Source: Ehretia macrophylla
Lineage: Eukaryota > Streptophyta > Magnoliopsida > Boraginales > Ehretiaceae
Assembly: GCA_037974665.1 (NCBI GenBank)
Contig: CM075775.1
Coordinates: 65,319,311-65,383,310, forward strand
Length of the DNA: 64,000 nucleotides
Direction of reading: 5' to 3'
Positions 11,591 to 23,000 of this stretch are shown piece after piece. Under the pieces are notes generated by a model. The model searched no databases, was not told the origin of the DNA, and was given only the letters and a program-made list of their open reading frames with translations. Both the position numbers and the translations under genes were made by a program. The number at the start of each line of letters is the position of its first letter. Within the stretch, counting starts at the first letter, position 1.

Positions 11591-11710
11591 AGGAGCGATC
11601 ATACTAGCACTAATGCCCCGGATCCCATCAAAACTCCGAAGTTAAGCGTGCTTGGGCGAGAGTAGTAGTAGGATGGGTGACCTCCTGGGAAGTCCTCGTG
11701 TTGCACCCCG
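11591..11710 (+). rRNA. 5S rRNA: 5S rRNA gene copy 14
   Basis: Full length. Differences: G1A, T4A, C15T, A27C, G41A, C78G, C93T, C120G; the -1 base is T instead of C. C93T restores the GACCTCC form common in other plants, probably by chance. Confidence 0.95.
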
Positions 11711-12267
11711 CTTTTCAATTTTTTTTGCCCCGGTTAGGGTTGCAAGGAAACTTTATCCACCACATTTCTATTATCGAATCCCACGGCACCTTGGGCAAGA
11801 CAACTTCGCTTCACGTAGAGGCTGGGACCACAAACCGAGGGCATAGGGCTTGTGACCAGGTCTCCGTCACTCTGGTGCCCATAACTTTTGATCCTTAAGG
11901 AGTTACGCGGCGCACAGCATGCCGTTGCGAGGCTCTCCGAGAGCTCCACGGCGGGGCAGCCATCTTGCTCGTTGTGCCCATTTTTGGAGGGCAAAATCAA
12001 ACGGTTTCATATGTTTCGGGGCACTTTTCTTATTTAGGTATGTTTTTCCATCCCGGATCGTACGTCGTGAGATGTGAAAAGGATGAAAAACTTACCCGCG
12101 GGACATTAGAGGGCCCTACAATGCGTCGATATCACGTCTTGCGAGGGTGCTACGTTGTTGAAGCGGATGGGTTGTCATTAAACCCATTGGGCCTTCTAAA
12201 TGGGCCATCTCTCTAGGCTGGTACTGTGAACCGTTAACACATAAAGGAATTGTGCCCTCAACATGAC

Positions 12268-12387
12268 GGGTGCGATCATAACAGTACTAATGCATCGAAT
12301 CCCATCAGAACTATGAAGTTAAGCGTGCTTGGGCAAGAGTAGTACTAGGATGGGTGACCCCCTGGGAAGTCCTCGTGTTGCACCCCC
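12268..12387 (+). rRNA. 5S rRNA: 5S rRNA gene copy 15
   Basis: Full length. Differences: C14A, C18T, C28T, G31A, C46A, C47T, G68A. Box A and box C are intact; G68A is a CG-site change in the intermediate element. Confidence 0.96.
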
Positions 12388-12943
12388 CTTTTCAATTTTT
12401 GTTACACTGGTTAGGGTTGCCAAGATACTTTATCCTCCAAATTTCTATTATCGAATCCCATGGCACCTTGGGCAAGACAACTTCGCTTCACGTGGAGGCT
12501 GGGCCAGCAAACCGAGGGCATAGGGCTTGTGACCCGGTCTCTGTCACTCCGGTGCTCATAACGTTTGATCCGTAAGGAGTTATGCGGCGAACAACATACC
12601 GTTGCAAAGCTCCCCGAGAGCTCTACGACGGGGGCATCTAGCTTGCTCGCTTTGCCCTTTTTGGAGCCCAAAATCGAATGGTTTCCTCAATTTCGGGCCA
12701 CTTTTCTATTTTTGCTATGTTTTTCGGTCCCAGATCGTACGTCGTGAGCTGTTAAAAAGGAAAACAACCTTACTCGCGGGACATTAGAGGGCCCTACAAT
12801 GCGTTGATATCACGTCTTGCGAAGATGCTGCGTTGTTGAAGCAGATGGGTTGTCGCTAAGCCCATTGGGCTTTCTGAATGAGCCATCTCTCTAGGCTGGG
12901 ACTGTGAACTGTTAACACAAAGGAATTGTGCCCTCAACATGAT

Positions 12944-13061
12944 GGGTGCGATCATACCAGCACTAATAGGCCGGATCCCATCAAAGCTCCGAAGTTAAGC
13001 GTGCTTGGACGAGAGTAGTACTAGTATGGATGCCCCTGGGAAGTCCTCGTGTTGCACCCCC
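12944..13061 (+). pseudogene. 5S rRNA: 5S rRNA gene copy 16, 2-nt deletion in box C
   Basis: 118 nt. Two bases are missing between nucleotides 86 and 95. Differences also at 25-27 (TGCA to AGG-type), G41A, A43G, G66A and G82T. Box C is disrupted, so this copy is probably dead. Confidence 0.9.
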
Positions 13062-13617
13062 CTTTTTATTTTTTTTGCTCTGATTAGGGTTGCCAAGATA
13101 CTTTATCCACCACATTTCTATTAACGAATCCCACGGCACCTTGGGCAAGACAACTTCGCTTCACGTGGGGGCTGGGACAGCAAACCGACGGCGTAGAGCA
13201 TGTGACCAGGTTTCCTTTGCTCCGGTGCCCATAACTTTTGATCCGTAAGGAGTTACGCGGCGTACATCATACTTTTGCAAAGCTCTCCGAGAGCTCTACA
13301 ATGGGTGTCGCCAGCTTGCTCGCTGTGCCATTTTTGGAGCCCAAAATCGAACGTTTTCATCATTTTATGAACACTTTTCTATTTTTGCTCTGTTTTTCCG
13401 TCCCGGATCGTAAATCGTGAGCTGTTAAAAGGACGACAACCTTTCTCGCGGTACATTAGAGGGCCCTAAAATACGTCGGTATAACGTCTTACGAGGATGC
13501 TGCATTGTTGAAGCGGATGGGTTGTCGTTAAGCCCATTGGGCCTTCCAAATGGGCCATCACTCTAGGCTGGGACTGTGAACTGTTAACAAATAAAAGAAT
13601 TGTGCCCTCAACATGAC

Positions 13618-13737
13618 GGGTACGATCATACCAGCACTAATGCACTGGATCGCATCAGAACTCCGAAGTTAAGCGTGCTTGGGCGAGAGTAGTACAAGGA
13701 TGGGTGACCCCCTGGGAAGTCCTCGTGTTGTACCCCC
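13618..13737 (+). rRNA. 5S rRNA: 5S rRNA gene copy 17
   Basis: Full length. Differences: G5A, C29T, C35G, T79A, C114T. Boxes A and C match the consensus. The TATA-like box upstream reads ATAAAAG. Confidence 0.96.
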
Positions 13738-14294
13738 CTTTTCAATTTTTTTTCCTCCGGTTAGGGTTTCCAAGATACTTTATCCACCACATTTTTATTA
13801 TCAAATCCCAAAGCACCTTGGCCAAGACAACTTCGCTTCACGTAGAGGCTAGGCCAGCAAACCGAGGACGTAGGGCTTGTGACCAGGTCTCCATCGCTCT
13901 GGTGCCCATAACTTTTGATCCCTAAGGAGTTACGCGGTGCACATCATACCGTTGCAAAGCTCTCCAAGAGCTCTACGACGGGGGCAGCTAGCTTGCTCGC
14001 TTAGTCCTTTTTGGAGCCCAAAATCGAACATTTTCATCAGTTTCTTGCCACTTTTTTATTTTTGCTCTGTTTTTCCATCCTGGATCGTACGTCGTAAGCT
14101 GTTAAAAGGACGACAACCTTACTCACGGGACATTAGAGGGCCCTACAACGTGTCGATATCATGTCTTGCGAGGATGCTGTATTGTTGAAGCGGATGGGTT
14201 GTCGTTAAGCCCTTTGGGCCTTCTGAATGAGCCATCTCTCTAGGCTGGGACTGTGAACCGTTAATACATAAAGGAATTGTGCCCTCAACATGAC

Positions 14295-14414
14295 GGGTGC
14301 GATCATTCCAGCACTAATGCACCAGATCCCATAAGAACTCCGAAGTTAAGCGTGCTTGGACGAGGGTAGTACTAGGATGGGTGACCCCCTGGGAAGTCCT
14401 CCTGTTGCACCGCC
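14295..14414 (+). rRNA. 5S rRNA: 5S rRNA gene copy 18
   Basis: Full length. Differences: A13T, G30A, C39A, G66A, A71G, G108C, C117G. A71G lies in the intermediate element. Confidence 0.96.
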
Positions 14415-14971
14415 GTTTTCAATTTTTTTTGCTCCGGTTAGGGTTGCCAAGATACTTTATCCAACACATTTCTATTATCGAATGCCGCGGCACCTTGGGC
14501 AAGACAACTTCGCATCACGTGGAGTCTGGGCCAGCAAAACGAGGGCGTAGGGCTTGTGACAAGGTCTCCGTCGCTCTGGGGCCTATAACTTTTGATCCGT
14601 AAGGAGTTACGCGGCGCACAGCATACCGTTACAAAGCTCTCCGAGAACTCTACGACGGGGGTAGCTAGCTTGCTCGCTTTGCCCTTCTTGGAGCTCAAAA
14701 TTGAACATTTTCATCCGTTTCGAGCCACTTTTCTATTTTTGCCCTATTTTTCTATCCCGGATCGTACGTCGTGAGCTGTTAAAAGGATGACAACCTTACT
14801 CGTGGGACATTAGAGGGACTTACAACGTGTTGATATCACGTCTTGCGAGGATGCTGCGTAGTTGAAGCGGATGGGTTGTCGTTAGGCCCATTGGCCCTTC
14901 TGAATAAGCCATCTCTCTTGGCTGGGACTGTGAACCGTTAACACATAAAGGAATTGTGCCCTCAACATGAC

Positions 14972-15090
14972 GGGTGCGATCATACCAGAACTGATGCACT
15001 GGTTCCCATCAGAACTCCGAAGTTAAGCATGCTTGGACGAGAGTAGTACTAAGATGGGTGACCCCTAAGAAGTCCTTGCGTTGCACCCCC
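14972..15090 (+). pseudogene. 5S rRNA: 5S rRNA gene copy 19, 1-nt deletion in box C
   Basis: 119 nt. One C of the 91-95 run is lost and the following GGG reads AAG. Other differences: C18A, A22G, C29T, A32T, G58A, G66A, G81A, C107T, T109C. Box C is damaged. Confidence 0.9.
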
Positions 15091-15647
15091 TATTTCAATT
15101 TTTTTTGCTCCGGTTAGGGCTGCCTAGATACTTTATCCACCACGTTTCTATTATCGAATCCCACGGCACCATAGGAAAGACAACTTCGCTTCACGTGGAG
15201 GCTGGGCCAGTAAACCGAGGGCGTAGGGCTTGTGACCTGGTCTCCGTCACTCCGGTGCCTTTAACTTTTGATCCATGAGGAGTTACGCGGCGCACAGCAT
15301 ACCGTTGCAAAGCTCTACGAGTGCTCTACGACGGCGGTAGCTAGCTTGCTCGTTGTGTCCTTTTTGGCGGCCGAAATCAAACGTTTTCATCATTTTCAGT
15401 CATCTTTTCTTCTTTTTCTCTATTTTTCCGTCCCGGATCGTACGTCGTGAGCCGTTAAAAGGACGACAACCTTACTTGTGGGACATTAGAGGGCCCTACA
15501 ACGAGTCGATATCACGTCTTGCCAGGATGCTGAGTTGTTGAAGCGGATGGGTTGTGGTTAAGCCCATTGGGCCTTCTGAATAGGCCATCTCTCTAGGCTG
15601 GGACTGTGAACCGTTAACACATAAAGGAATTGTGCCCTCAATATGAC

Positions 15648-15764
15648 GGATGCGATTATACCAGCTTTAATGCACCAGATCCCATCAGAACTCCGAAGTT
15701 AAGCGTGCTTGGGCGAGAGTAGTACTAGGATGGGTGACCCCGTGGGAAGTCCTCGTGTTGCACC
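15648..15764 (+). pseudogene. 5S rRNA: 5S rRNA gene copy 20, interrupted by LTR B
   Basis: Nucleotides 1-117 are present, ending GCACC, and then LTR B begins. The last bases reappear after the element at 19559-19566 as part of the 5-bp target duplication. Differences: G3A, C10T, A19T, C20T, G30A, C95G. Internal promoter boxes are intact, so initiation might still occur, but the T-run terminator is now 3.8 kb away. Confidence 0.95.
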
Positions 15765-18700
15765 TGTCACGCCCCAACCCGGACTATGATGGTTAGACTA
15801 GGGTATAATCTAAACATTCAGGTAATATCACATACTTAACTGTTTATAAAGATTTAACATTTAACATTTTGGCCTAAAACTCCAAAATTTTTCGGTAAAC
15901 CGGCAGCATAACAGTTGTAATTGGGCTCTTTGGTTTGACCTAATTCTCTAAACGCCTCAATTATTCCAATCATTAATCCAATTCCATTAAGGACTCCTAT
16001 TTGTCACCAACCGATTTGCCTACTAGTTTATCTTGAAAGTCTTGTTTGGTTAATAAGCCTAACATGATAACTATGTCCCGTTTATTTGTCAATTTCCTAT
16101 CATGCAAGTACCTATTATCCTTTAGTTTGCAAATGAGCACCTAAGTGAAATTAGATAGAATTAACTTAGTTGATTGTTCATCTAGTGGTTTGAATGCCTA
16201 CGATAACTACTAATGAAGAAAACGAAAGCAAACAACCAAATAAAAGTTCGTCCGGTTATAGATAGTACAATCCCAGAATTAGACCCAAATTACAACGGGG
16301 TCATTTACATCAATAAAATGAATAGTTGCAATCAAACACAACATCCATATAGCAACCACTTTCAGGAAAGGCACAAAAGCACGTAGGGACAGGCAATCAC
16401 TCCAAGGAATCATCGATAGGCACGTTGTCCTTGGGTACCTGTACCTGTTCTTCTTCACCTATGATAAAAAGAGGGTGAGTCCTTATGAACTCAGCGAGGG
16501 GGAACGAGAAATACGTTTTGAAAGTCATTTTGCGGTTCAATTTATGAAAATCCCTTTTTCAAACATGAATATAACAGTAAAATCAAGTAAAGGAACAGAA
16601 ATACCAGTCTTTCCTCCCCGAGGTTCTCTAGGAACCAAGAGGGAGTACTTATACACACAGTAAAAGGATACGATGAGCGGTTGCTCTCAATTTCAATTTC
16701 GATACAATTGTTGCGGCCGACTTCAATAATCCCCTTATTGCTCCCAATTGGGTGTACTCCAGATGTACCCCGAAACCTACGACCCAACTCTCCAAGGGTG
16801 GAATGCCAAGCGAGAGAGAGAATTGGACCATGGTAGTCACGGGAGCACCTGCAAGCCCTATGTCGCCCGGCGTTCGTGAAACGCTACCATGCCACAATGA
16901 AAGGTTGCAACCTCGTATGCAATGCACATTTATGTCATTTAACATTTCACATTAGGAGGTCAACAAAGTAGGTTGCCTCCGAGCAAGTATATGATCACAT
17001 TTTGACATATTGGCATATAAGGCATTGTAAGAACATATAATCATTTCATATATTCATTTGAAAGCAATTAAACTTTAACGTGCAGCCAAGTAATCATGTT
17101 CAAATAAACCATTGAATATCTTTTAACAATTCACATTAAGAGGACAACAAAGTAGGTTGCCTCCGAGCAATTTCAAGATCACATATTGCCAAGTAAACGA
17201 ACGAGGCATGCTTGACATGAAATTTCACTTGTAGAACACATAGAGTCATATGAACAATAAACGGGCAGCCATGTAACACATGCAAGTCAAGCCATATAAC
17301 TCATTTCGAAGTCCACGTAATCAAGTGATACGATTAGTCAACATGCAATGACATCAATCATGGGTTCGGGTGCAAGAAAAGCTTATTTGTCAACATGCAA
17401 TGGTCAAAATCACATTTGAAGTTATAAGACATTTACGGGCAGCCCACTAAGCATATAATTCCCACACAATGTCCAATTGATCAATACTTAGCAAAACTAC
17501 CTAGTCATTAGGGTTTCCATGTCATGTATATTCGTGCAATTTGAGCCTCAACCCAACTCAAAGTCAATCTCAAACCATGCATCATTTAATTCAACATCCT
17601 CAAACATTCAAAACAGTCCACACAACATCCCGTAGCTATAATCCCAAGCATTTAATACAACAAGAGGAGTCACAACAATTTTTTAAGCACAACATTAAGT
17701 GAAACCCTTATTGCAATAGGCTGTTTTCTCACAATCAATCGGATAAGCAAAAAATCTCCAAATTCAGTAACTAATATGTCAAATTAAAGCTTAAGTAGTT
17801 AAATAAAATCAGAAACAAACCTTGTATCAATTGGAGTTCGGGATCATTAGATATAGCCGAAACAGTGGAATAGCACAAAACTGTCCAGATTTGCACACTT
17901 TTCAGAAATTTACGTTTTTGAGGTCTTTAGGGTCAGTTTTAGCCTTGGTCCATTTATGACAAAATTGTCCAGAACTGAAAAATATAGCAGCACACCAAAT
18001 TTCATGCATTTTGGACATCATTTACAAAGTCAAATATGGTTTGTTCTAAAAGGTCAGTGCATCTGCCAAAACCTGCTTCAGTTTTCCAGATTTCCAGATT
18101 TGGTCACATTTTAAAGATTTGCCATTTTGAAAATGTTCAAAACTGTCCAAAATAGTCACCTACCAATTTTCAAGAATTTTCAACATCATTTTCCTAGCTA
18201 AACTTACCTCGAACAGACTGGTCAGAGAGCTGTCAACAATTTCGACTTCACCTAGCATCATTTCTAAGCCAAGATCTTGCCATGCATGGTTTTTTAAGCT
18301 TATGAACGACCATATAACTCGAGTACAGAAGCAAATACACACATCTATGAGCATGCATGTGAATTTTTGAAGAGTTTTCAAAAGGTTTTAACCCTCACCT
18401 TTGCAATCAACCCAAAAAAAGCTCAAAACCTTGTTGAAGCTCAAATCTCTTCTCCTTCTTGCTTAGCCAAGATTCCAACTAGCTTTTCTCTATTTTTCCT
18501 AGCTTAGTGATCAATCTCTTAGCACATGCATGAGTTTAGAACAAGAAAAAAAGAAATGGAAGCTTAAAAACTCACCAAGGCCGAAAATGGTGACTCAAAA
18601 TGCTTGCATGTGTGTTTCTTGCATCCTAGCTTGCTTGGGTGAGTTTTTTTGCTTGTGGTTTGTCTTGATGCACCATAGGATGATGAAGATGAGCTAAGAG

Positions 18701-19095
18701 GTGGAGAGGAGTCAGCCAAAACCGAAATGGAGAGAGGGGGTGGGAGGGAGAGAGAGAAACTGTGAGGAAAGTGAGAGAAATGAGAGAAAAATGAAGCTTT
18801 TGCAAAAGTTGATGCATATGTTGGCCTTGGGCATGCAAAAATTCAGATTTGTGTCATCTTTTGAATTGTTTTAACATGTGTGTAAGAGAATGTTGGGTAT
18901 TTAGGGATTTTAGGTAGAATAGAATATAGGATATGTTTAGAGGTTTGTGAGATTTTGTCTTGTAGTGAGTTTAAAATATAATATTTAGGTGTTAGTGGAT
19001 TTTGTAGAGATTTGAATTAGGATTATAATAATAGTTAGTGGTGTTTGTAGGATTATTTTATAGTCTAGTGCTTTGTGTAGGATTCTTTATTGATT

Positions 19096-19111
19096 AGCGT
19101 GCGGGCACGCT
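19096..19111. repeat. Perfect hairpin at the border of the U3 repeat tract in LTR B
   Basis: AGCGTG, a CGGG loop, then CACGCT: a 6-bp perfect inverted repeat. A similar GCGTG...CACGC pair occurs at the matching place in both LTRs of element D. Function unknown; it could mark the border of the repeat tract. Confidence 0.6.
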
Positions 19112-19550
19112 TTCCTAAGTGTAGGGTACGCACTACGAGACACACACAGAAATCAATACAGGGCATGAATCACGAGGTAGACACGAACTACGAGGTAAGA
19201 CATGGACTTCAAGACTAATGCACGCAATCCTAGGTAAATGCACGTAAACCAATGCAAGGCACGTAATTCAATGTAGTGCATGCAAATCGAGGTACGACTT
19301 TTAAACCTAGGTTAAGGTACGCAGTTCAAGGTTAGGGCACACGAAGCGAGGTAACACACGTACATCGAGGTCAGGGCACGCATTTCTAGGTACCGCATTT
19401 GAGTCAGGGATTAGGGCACACTATTCTAGGTCAAGGCACGTATGACGAGGTTTGCACAAAAACCAAGATAGGACACGTAAACCAAAGTCGGTCATATAAT
19501 TAAGGGTCTATGGCAGGCAAAACAAGGTAACACACCTTATTCCGGGGTGG
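19112..19550 (-). repeat. Degenerate ~20-24 bp repeats in U3 of LTR B
   Basis: A run of short imperfect repeats built on GGCACG followed about ten bases later by AGGT, such as GGCACGTAATTC and GGCACGCATTTC. Period and sequence drift strongly. The same tract is inverted in LTR C and is about half as long in the LTRs of D. In element orientation it sits next to the 5' end of the LTR, within U3. Confidence 0.75.
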
Positions 19551-19558
19551 GCCTCACA

Positions 19559-20057
19559 GCACCCCTCTTTTCCATTTTTTTGCTCCGGTTAGGGTTGCCA
19601 AGATACTTTATCCACCACATATCTATTATCGAATCCCACGGCACCTTTGGCAAGACAACTTCGCTTCATGTGGAGGCTGGGCCCGTAAACCGAGGGCGTA
19701 AGGCTTGTGACCAGGTCTCCGTCGCTCCGGTGCCCATAACTTTTGATCTGTAAGGAGTTACGCGGCGCACAACATACAGTTGCAAAGCCCTCCGATAGCT
19801 CTACGACGAGGGCAGCCAGCTTGCTCGCTGTGCCCTTTTTGGAGCCCAAAATCTAACGTTTTTATCAATTTCGGGCCATTTTTCTAATTTTACCCTGTTT
19901 TTCGGTCCCGGATCGTACGTCGTGAGCTGTTAAAAGGACGACAACCATTCTTGCGGGACATTAGAGGGCACTAAAATGCATCGATATCACGTCTTGCGTG
20001 GATGCTGCATTGTTGAAGCAGATGGGTTGTCGTTAAGCCCATTGGGCCTTCTGAATG
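19559..20057 (+). repeat. Remainder of the 5S unit between LTRs B and C
   Basis: Starts with the second copy of GCACC and the last bases of the broken 5S gene. It continues as ordinary 5S spacer (T-run, palindrome region, conserved GATCGTACGTCGTGAG block) up to CTGAATG, where LTR C enters. No gene of its own. Confidence 0.93.
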
Positions 20058-23000
20058 TGTGAGGCCCGACCCTGAATGACGTGTCTTACCTCGATTTGCA
20101 TGCCCTGTCTTGGTTTTCGTGCATGCCTCGTTATACATGCCTTAACCTAAATTGTGTGCCCTAATCCTCGATATACGTGCGATACCTAGATAAACATGCC
20201 ATGACCTTAATTTACATGCGAGGCCTTGATTTGCGTGTGTCTCTTCGTTTCGTGTGCATTAACCTTGAACTACGTGCCTTAACCTAGGTTTAAGAGGTGT
20301 ACCTTAATTTATGTGCATTGCATTGAATTACGTATCGTGCATTGGTCTACGTGCATTGACCTAGGGTTGCGTGCGTTAGCATTGGAATATGTGCATTAGA
20401 CTTGAAGTATGTGCCTTAGTCTAGAAGTTCGTGTCTTACCTCGTAGTTCGTGTTTACCTCGTGTTTCGTGCCCCGTCTTGATTTCGGTGCGTGCCTCGTA
20501 GTGCGTACCCTAGACCTAGGAATCCGTGCCACCACGTTAATCAAGAAATCATCCTACACAAAGCACTAAACTATAAAATAATCCTAATTCAAATCTCTAC
20601 AAAATCCACTAACAATAAACAATTCAATCTACACAAACACCTAAACATTCTTTATTCTTTATTCTCACCCAAAACCAATGCACCTCAAATTTCACCCTTA
20701 TTATAATCCATAATATGTTAAATAGAATCTGAAATTTCAGCAATTTGCAAGCCCTTGGCTGACCACTAAGTGCATTTAGTCTAGCATCGCATAATTTATT
20801 CATAATCCTAGACAAACTATGACACAAAGGCATTAAAAAATTGCTCAATTCCCCTCAAATCCCCACCATTTTCGACCAGCCCTTGCATGCCCATGCTAGC
20901 ATTCAAAAAACAACATTTTGAAGACACAAAAATCAGGTTTTGGCTGCCCAAGGCCGACCACACCCTCAAAGGAATTGCAAAGCCATCACTTTGTCACATT
21001 CTCTCATTTTCCTCAATCTTTTCTCTCTCCCCTTCATTCTCTCTCTCCATTTTCGGTTCTTGGCTGAGTTTTCTACCTCCTTAGCTTGTCTTCTTCACAT
21101 CTTGGTTGAGCAAGGTCGAGTAGCCATCGAGAAACCCAAGCAAACAAGCTAGAGCTCGAAATCACTCTTGCATGTGCATTTGAAGCTTCATTTCGGCCTA
21201 GGTGAGTTACTAAGCATCCATTTCTTTTCTTCATGGTTTAACATCATGCTTGTGCTAAGAGTTTGAACATTAAGCTAGGAAAAATAGAGAAAAACTAGTG
21301 AGGTTCTCGGCTAAGCAAGGGAAAGGAGAAGTTTTGAGCTTCAACAAAGGGTCTTGAGCATTTTGTGGTTGATTGCTAAGGTGAGGGTTAAAAGCTTTTG
21401 AAAACTCTTTGAAATCTCACATGCATGTTCATAAATGTGTATATTTGCTTCTGTACTTGAGTTATGTGGTCGTTCATGAGCTTAAACAACCATGCATGGC
21501 AAGATCTTGGCTTGAAAATGATGCTAGGTGAAGTCGAAATGGATGACAGCTCTCTGACCAGTCTGTTCGAGGTAAGTTTAGCTAAGAAAATGATGTTTAA
21601 AATGTTTGAAAATTGGTGGGTGACTAGTTTGGACAGTTTTGAACATTTTTCCCAGAAATAGGTCGAAGCAAATTTTGACTCTAAGGTCCTCAAAATGGCA
21701 AATCATTAAAATGTGACCAAATCTGGAAATCTGGAAAAATGAATCAGGTTTTGGCAGATGCACTGACCTTGTGGAACGAACCACATTTGACTTAGTAAAT
21801 GTTGTCCAAAATGCATGGAAATTGGTGTGCTTCTAGATGTTTCAGTTCTGGATAATTTTGTCAGAAATGAACCAAAGCTAAAAATGACTCGAAGGACCTC
21901 AAAAACGTCATTTTCTGAAAAGTGTGCAAATCTGGACAGTTTTGTGTTACCTCACTGTTTCGGTTATAACTAATAATTCTGAACTCCAATTGATGCAAGG
22001 CTTGTTTCTGATTTTAGATAACTTCTTAAGATTTAATTTGACATCTTATTCACTGAATTTGGAGATTGTTTGATTATCCCATTGATCATGAGAAAACAGC
22101 CTATTGCAGTGAGTGTTCCACTTAGCTATGTGCTTGGAAAACTATTGTAACCTCTTTTGTGGCACTAGTTGCTTGGAATTGTGGTGTTGGAATATTATGT
22201 GGACTGTTTTAAGCACTTGAGGATGTATGAATTGAATGATGTATGACTTGGGAATGATGTTAAGTTGACTTAGGGTTTGATCGCACGATTATGCATGAAA
22301 TGGAAACCCTAATGACTAAGTATTCTTGCTAAGTGTTAACCATTGGATATTGTGAGGAAACTGTACGATGCGTGGGCTGCCCGTAAATGTTTTATAACTT
22401 TAAAAGTGATCTTGACCATTGCATGTTGACAAATAAGCTTTTCTCGCATTTGAACCCTTGTTGATATCACTACATGTTGAGTAATCTTATCACTTGATTG
22501 CGTGGACTTTTAATGAGTTATATGGCCTGTTTTACATGTGTTACATGGCTGCCCGTTTAATTTCCATATAACTCTATATGCCTTTCAAGTGAAATTTCCT
22601 GTCTTATCGTGTCCTGCCTGTTTATCTGTCAATGTGCAATCTTATGACTGTCCGGAGGCAACCTACTTTGTTGTCCTCCTTCTGTGATATATATTACCTG
22701 TCATAAATGTGCATTGCATACAAGGTTGCAACCTTTCCTGTTGGCATGGTAGTGATCACGTACGCCGGGCGGCATCGGGCTTGCCGGTGATACCGTGACC
22801 ACCATGGTCCCATTCCCTCTCTCGCTTGGGGGCTAGACTTCCTCGGAGAGTTGGGTCGTAGGATTTTGGGGTACATCCAGAGTACACCCACCTGGTGTGT
22901 TTTGGGGAATGATTTGAAGTCGGCCGCAACTTCTGATTCTGAAACTGATCTGAGAGCAAAAGCTCGCCATATCCTTTTTATTATGTGTATAAGTACTCCC

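Larger units (their letters stand above)
5440..15764 (+). repeat. 5S rDNA tandem array, segment 2
   Basis: Sixteen units, from the gene at 5503 to the gene at 15648, which is interrupted after its nucleotide 117. Spacing is 674-678 bp. The spacers hold the same landmarks as segment 1 and no other gene. The units at 5503-7531 form a two-unit duplication, and the units at 8208-10237 are duplicates of those in 1-2584. Confidence 0.97.
15765..19558 (-). mobile_element. Insertion B: solo LTR of a Tekay-like Ty3/gypsy element (3794 bp)
   Basis: Starts TGTCACGCCCCAACCCGG and ends GGCCTCACA, the same termini as the LTRs of the complete element at 45899-57886. A perfect 5-bp duplication GCACC flanks it (15760-15764 and 19559-19563). 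It contains no internal domain, primer-binding site or polypurine tract, so it is a solo LTR left by LTR-LTR recombination. Orientation matches element D (transcribed leftward). Sequence homologous to D's LTR runs throughout, with moderate divergence. It is closer to C at both ends. The U3-side end holds a degenerate short-repeat tract about 450 bp long, versus about 220 bp in D. Small ORFs inside are not credible genes. Confidence 0.93.

Noticed and set aside
19112-19550. Short repeats resembling a CRISPR array or telomere-like repeats
   Set aside because: Units vary in length and sequence, have no constant repeat and distinct spacer structure, and belong to the U3 of an LTR in plant DNA.
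22694-22891. A 65-codon ORF (MGVLWMYPKILRPNSPRK...) found again at 46899-47096 and 55291-55485
   Set aside because: It lies within the LTRs and antisense to the element. It is preserved in C and D because that DNA segment is conserved, and it is broken in B. No known domain.
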